Positions 59,228 through 64,000 of a DNA stretch of 64,000 bases are shown in pieces. The translations under genes were made by a program, and so were the position numbers. The notes beneath the pieces were generated by a model, which saw only the letters and a list, made by a program, of their open reading frames with translations, was not told the origin of the DNA and made no database searches. The DNA comes from Sinotaia quadrata (Eukaryota; Mollusca; Gastropoda; Architaenioglossa; Viviparidae). Location: NCBI GenBank assembly GCA_028829895.1, contig CM054181.1:115849860-115913859 (forward strand), read 5' to 3'. How positions within the stretch are numbered: the stretch's first letter is position 1; each line of letters starts with the position of its first letter.

Positions 59228-62200
59228 TTGGCGGATATTTTGGCGTTGTTAACATTTTGTCTATTCCACAACATAAAACAACATTTACAGTCACACAATA
59301 TTTCCATGAGTGGAAAACTTCTTTCTAAAGAAGAGGACAAATCCGATTTTAATCTATATTTAGCGAGTACCCACATCCACCCACTTTCTTCTCAAACATA
59401 AGATTATCAATATTCGTAAGAAGGTCAATAAATTTAACAATAAATTTATTAAATGAACAATAAAATAATACATATGACAATTACAATGACATAGATTACT
59501 TGGACATCATTATTCCATGAACTCATGTTCGTTCGGATAATTTTATTTTACACAGTCTCTATATTTACAGTTCAACAATAGAGTCAATACCAATCGCAGG
59601 TTAATCCTATCAGAGAATAGAAATGGAGTTATTAGAGGTAGGTTATTGTAATCTTTTACATAACCTGGAATATGTATTGCTTCAACAGTATTTCACTGGC
59701 CATGCAACAATGTCACAATGTCAGAATTTATCACCACGTATCTCCTGTCACAGCGTGGAAAACATTGACGTGCACTCTTGAACCACTTGAGCGCTTTGCT
59801 CACCATGTCTGTTCCTTCTACTTTGCTCTGATACATCAAAAGTGTGTAGCATACACCTTTATGCTTACACACACCACAACAGATATTTCGTGCATCTCCC
59901 CAGTCACTCAAGTTTATAACCAGTGAACACATGGACTTGACACGTGAAGCTTGAAACTCAATGCTCAATACTCAAAAGTTGAAACTTGACATTGAAAGGC
60001 CACTTGTTTACTGTAGCATATAATTAAGGAGCAAACCTAAGTTTTCCGTTCATCACAATATAACTCCACTTCACCTCACACTCCATTCTCAACTTACAAT
60101 TTCCTTCAACATTATTTATTAACGTGATACATACACATGGTAAAATAAATACAGAATATCAACAAAATCATGTTTTCTTAGCAAACTACAAGTTCAATAC
60201 TTGTGGTAATAATAAAAGTCAACTCACATAGTATATCTCTACATAAACACAAGTCTAACATATCAACATCAACAATGCATGAAATACTCCTAAGTCCTTA
60301 ATCAGTCAGTTTGAACTCAACATCAAGCTAATGACTGACTTTCTTTATCCACATCAAATTCAAAAGTGATTAGAGAGCAGAATTTTCTACAGCAAGAGAA
60401 CTCCTTAAACTCAGCCCATTGGCTAGATTCATTCTCGTAAATCATGATCATTAGATAATAGAAAACTACTCACTCAGTTTGCATTACAGCAATCTAGAAT
60501 GTTCTTGCCTGGAGCTGTTTACTTCACTCAGTCTCAGACACTTTCAAAAATAACACACTAAGGAGTGTCTAAAGTCGGGTTACTCTGACAATTTAGCAAT
60601 TTATATAACAATTTAAATTTAAAATTAGGGAGGGCAAATTTACTGTCCCACTTTCTATCTATCGATGAAATGTTTACTAGTATTTAGTAGTAATGATGTG
60701 AAATTAAACTTTCACAGCCTTCATTACTTATTTCTCATCCTAGTTTGATTCAAGTCTCCCTTATGAGCTCAAAGCTTGAAAAGCATGCAAACAAACAACA
60801 CACACAACTATGACTACATTTAATTGTCTTTATTGTTTTTTGCTTCTTTCAGGCAACCCCTGTCCTCCTGACAGACCATTCTTGTGCAAGTCGTCCCCAG
60901 TGTGTGTGGAATTGAAAGTGGTCTGCAACGGCATTGATGACTGTCCAGATGGTTTTGATGAAAACTCTGCCTCCTGTGGACTTGAGGGTAACCACTTGTT
61001 TATTTTTCCATTTACCTAGACTCACATGCTATTTTTCTAGCTTTCCCTTCCACCCTCAACAGAGCTAATAGATATGTTTTAGCTCTGTAAATAATATGTG
61101 GGCGTTAGTCCATATTTTGATTTCTTCTGACTCAAAATATAAATATAAATAATATACAACCTGAAGATTTTTAGAACATCTATATGCCTGTTCAAGTAGA
61201 TATATACTGCAAAGAAATTACAACCATCTGTCTGCCTATCTATCTATTTATCTATCTATCTAACTATCTATCTAACTATCTATCTAACTATCTATCTATC
61301 CATCCATCCATCCACCTAACCATCCATCTATCTATCTAACGAGTCCCCCATGTTGTCTCCACTGACGATTAACAAAACAATTGACAATACAGACATTACA
61401 GAATGACAGTACATAAATATGAAGTGATAAGAATTTAACAATGAGATGATTAAAATTGAAAATAAGAAACTTTATAAAACAACAAGAAAATAAAAGAGAA
61501 GTGAATTTCGTATGTAGGGATGCAGCCCAATAAAGTCTCACAGGAATAGCTAATCTAATACTGTCATTAAAAAAATATAATGTTTCCATGTGTCTTTGTA
61601 ATCTCCCTAACCTTTGGTTATCTAAAGATTACATAAGGCAAATTAATGGTTTTCCATAGTTAGTGAACAAGACCGCTGAATAGCGGTTTATTTCATGAAC
61701 GCCAGTTGACATAAGTCTTTACTGTTGGTGGACACAACCAATATCTCCACCATGTTAACCTTATTTTGTAATGGCTCTGTGTGGCTGCATACATCACAGA
61801 GAAAAAAGAGAAAACAGAAAACAGAAAGATGAGAGAGAGGTTTCTTATTCACAAAGTAAAATGATTAATGTTAATTATAAAAATATTGTATATGTGTATA
61901 AAACTGATATTAAAAAATCTATACAGTTTTCTTAAACTCATAGAGTTAAAAGGCTAAGTTAGTACTAGTAGAAATAAAATGATCGGGTAATAATCTCTTA
62001 TGGTAATGCACAAAATAATGTCTAACAAAAAATTCTGTTACATTATTTCAGCCTCGAGGTTACCCTTGAAAGAAACATATGATTTTTTGAAGCAGGAGCA
62101 ATCCTGGATGCAACCAGTGTTCTTTAATGGTGCTGACCTTGAACTGGTGGCACGCGAATTTACGGGTAAGTTAAAGCATCTAACGCTTTCGTTGAGTATG

Positions 62201-62480
62201 TTGGAAGTCACCAATTTGCTAGCATAATGTGTTGCATTAATGGTATGTATAATATATCCTCTCTGTTTATTTCTCAGTGGCTCACAGTCTTGCGGAGCTC
62301 AAAAAATCACTGTCCCTGACACCAGAGAATGCTGAAAATCTTCGAACAGCCTTGATGAACGTCCGCGACAGTGAGGATCGCCCATTGATCAAAATGGGCA
62401 TGCCCGAAAATTCATGGCCAGATATAAAATTCTTCTTTACAAAACTGCTGGATACTGGATTTAAATTCGAGAACCTGTGA
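57994..62480 (+). CDS. Prohormone-4/IDLSRF-like neuropeptide precursor with LDLa module
   Basis: Exons 57994-58111, 60853-60987, 62052-62165 and 62278-62480 give 189 aa. Residues 1-17 form a signal peptide (MGIMVLAVTILISCSQG). The next stretch, LKLSPFSRAK, sits where arthropod prohormone-4 has its IDLSRF peptide. Residues 43-81 are a complete LDL-receptor class A module: six cysteines and the calcium-binding pattern CNGIDDCPDGFDE, encoded by one exon. The C-terminal domain ends in IKFFFTKLLDTGF, like the arthropod family's ending. The family is expressed in the nervous system and the N-terminal peptide is the presumed signal, though receptors are poorly known. There is no dibasic KR after the peptide, only single Arg and Lys. 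Introns 1-3 are all phase 1. Identification rests on domain order and two conserved ends. Confidence 0.88.
58941..59037. repeat. (TATC)n/(TGTC)n/(TACC)n compound microsatellite
   Basis: Tetranucleotide runs CTAT, CTGT, CTAC, then CTAT again, in intron 1 of the prohormone gene. Confidence 0.97.
59070..60657. repeat. 1.5-kb interspersed repeat, copy B (prohormone intron 1)
   Basis: Same family and orientation as 50335-51915, ending AAATTTACTGTCCCAC. It differs by about 80 bases of extra (CT)n/(CA)n. Open frames inside are short and differ from those of copy A, which argues against a protein. Confidence 0.8.
59141..59227. repeat. (CT)n/(CA)n microsatellite inside repeat copy B
   Basis: About 37 CT units followed by about six CA units, at a site where copy A has only CTCTC (50427-50432). 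Confidence 0.97.
61226..61340. repeat. (TATC)n-type tetranucleotide microsatellite
   Basis: CTATCTATCTAA-type units with CATC variants, in intron 2 of the prohormone gene. Confidence 0.95.
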
Positions 62481-62803
62481 GATTCTTCACTAAGCAATGA
62501 AGATGTCATATAATGGTCAGGATCATGAGCCTATTCGATCCTGTTCTGCAGTCAGTCTTGTCAAATATAACTTTATACAGAGCAATATCTGTTTGTGCGC
62601 ACACATGTACATACATATACACACATAGAGGCATAAAACATACATACACATAAGAGGGACATTTAATTCAGGAAATCAGTTTAAAGAATAGAGCCTTTAT
62701 TTCTGGTCTAAAAATTTAGAGAATAATCGTATAATTCGAATATATATCTCTTTTAAAGATATGTATATTTGTATTTCATGGTGTGTTCTTCAATACGCTC
62801 TCT

Positions 62804-62809
62804 AATAAA
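62804..62809 (+). other. Candidate poly(A) signal of the prohormone gene
   Basis: AATAAA about 324 bases after the stop codon. Confidence 0.45.
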
Positions 62810-63789
62810 ATTGAAACCAGTGTGGGATTCATCCAACTGCTGAGGATATGCAGTTTATTGTGTATTATACTTATAGTGTAATACAACCCAGAATTAGCAG
62901 AAGGAAATGTAGACAAGTTATATTAAATTGATAATGTTGTCATATATTAATTTAAACCTATGAACATCATCACCTGTTGAAACAGTAAGGGTTGCCCAAG
63001 AAGTTAGATTAGGAAAATTATTGTTACTATAACATTCTATTAAATAAAAAAAAGAACAGAATTATTTTCGTAGAACTTCTGTGTTCGTTCTGGTTTTGTC
63101 TTGACGTATGTGTCATACAAGCAAGTCTGTGGCCTCAGTCACGTGTCTTCAGTGTTATGTGCAAGTGTTACAATTAAAATACTCGTGTAAAGACTATGTC
63201 ATTAGCCCCATGCCAGCCTGCAAAGGATTTTACAATATGAAATTAATTATTATATTGTTAATGATAATATTTAAAATCCCCAACTTATGCTCTAGTCACT
63301 TTCTATGGAGGGGGGGTGGAGGTATTCACTTCCTATGTCTATCTAAAAGTCACTTGTGGTTCAGCCCCCACACCCCTTGTGTCTTGGCAACAAATACAAG
63401 GAAGACACAAAAACAAGACTACACAATATTCGTAACAGAAAAACAAGTCCTGCAAAAAGCACAAACATTAAGTGACGTCACACGATAGAGCAGACAACGA
63501 AATAGTGCAAACTCGTCTATCTAATTTAATACAAGAAAATGAATAACATGACAAAGTGAATGAGAGATAATGGTGAATGTTATCTACAAAATGTAAACAA
63601 TAATCTTTTCTATTTGTCCAATTCAGAATTTGAGTTCACAAATGCCACAGCTTCTTCAAGCTACACAACTAATTAGGTTTGTTACCAGCTAAAGAATTAA
63701 ACACTTAGAAAAAAATATCTACGTTTCTGTCTGGCAAAACGATGACTTTGGTTTTTCAAGGACAAATTCCAGACCGGGGCTCTAATTCA
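62810..63789. other. 3' flank, no gene seen
   Basis: AT-rich DNA after the prohormone gene. One open frame near 63108-63488 has no recognisable motif and no splice context, and I do not call it. Confidence 0.5.
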
Positions 63790-64000
63790 CTTGCTGTTTC
63801 TGCCTTTTGCTAAAGCGCGTACTTAAGTGTGATCCTAACACATCCTGTTTCTGCTTTTCGCTAAACCGAGTACTTAAGTGTGATCCTAACACATCATGTT
63901 TCTGCTTTTCGCTAAAGCGCGTACTTAAGTGTGATCCTAACACATCATGTTTCTGCTTTTCGCTAAAGCGAGTACTTAAGTGTGATCCTAACACATCATG
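63790..64000. repeat. 51-bp tandem repeat reaching the window end
   Basis: Four or more copies of TGTTTCTGCTTTTCGCTAAA followed by GCGCGTACTTAAGTGTGATC and CTAACACATCA. Because 51 is a multiple of three, the minus strand stays open with a repeated 17-residue unit (LGSHLSTRFSEKQKHDV). It may continue past the window. Confidence 0.9.

Overview
The window is eukaryotic DNA from an invertebrate animal: AT-rich, with long introns, GT-AG splice sites, many microsatellites and minisatellites, and several transposable elements. The combination of a prohormone-4-type neuropeptide precursor, a dispanin and a mitochondrial ribosomal protein gene fits a protostome, most likely a lophotrochozoan such as a mollusc. 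That assignment is inference. No tRNA, rRNA or CRISPR array was recognised.

Layout. (1) 1-15713, plus strand: the 3' part of a coiled-coil gene whose C-terminus is a CAP-Gly domain; twelve exons read in one continuous frame. (2) 15714-20380: gene-free tail-to-tail spacer. (3) 20629-40205, minus strand: a complete nine-exon gene for mitochondrial ribosomal protein uL3m (MRPL3, 356 aa). Its intron 4 holds a 7.57-kb LTR retrotransposon (26524-34091) with near-identical 1683-bp LTRs, a 5-bp target duplication and one intact 957-codon ORF, but no recognisable protease, reverse transcriptase or integrase. (4) 40206-45642: head-to-head spacer with a short inverted-repeat transposon, a 1.5-kb hAT-like element with a perfect 8-bp target duplication, and a long 25-bp minisatellite. 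(5) 45643-52092, plus strand: a four-exon CD225/dispanin membrane protein gene (157 aa), with a hAT-like MITE in intron 1 and a 1.5-kb interspersed repeat in intron 3. (6) 52093-57993: spacer with three minisatellites, one of them an array of TGACGTA (CRE-like) sites. (7) 57994-62480, plus strand: a four-exon secreted precursor (189 aa) with an LDL-receptor class A module, a prohormone-4/IDLSRF-like neuropeptide precursor. (8) 62481-64000: 3' flank and a 51-bp tandem repeat running off the end.

The four host genes have unrelated roles (cytoskeleton, mitochondrial translation, membrane, neuropeptide) and do not form a functional cluster. The two signals most worth following are the single-ORF LTR element and the repeated occurrence of tandem arrays whose unit overlaps a splice site or stop codon: MRPL3 exon 5 acceptor and exon 6 donor, CAP-Gly gene exon 3 donor and exon 10 acceptor, and the dispanin stop codon. 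Exon boundaries were set by hand from splice consensus and frame continuity; repeat limits are approximate.
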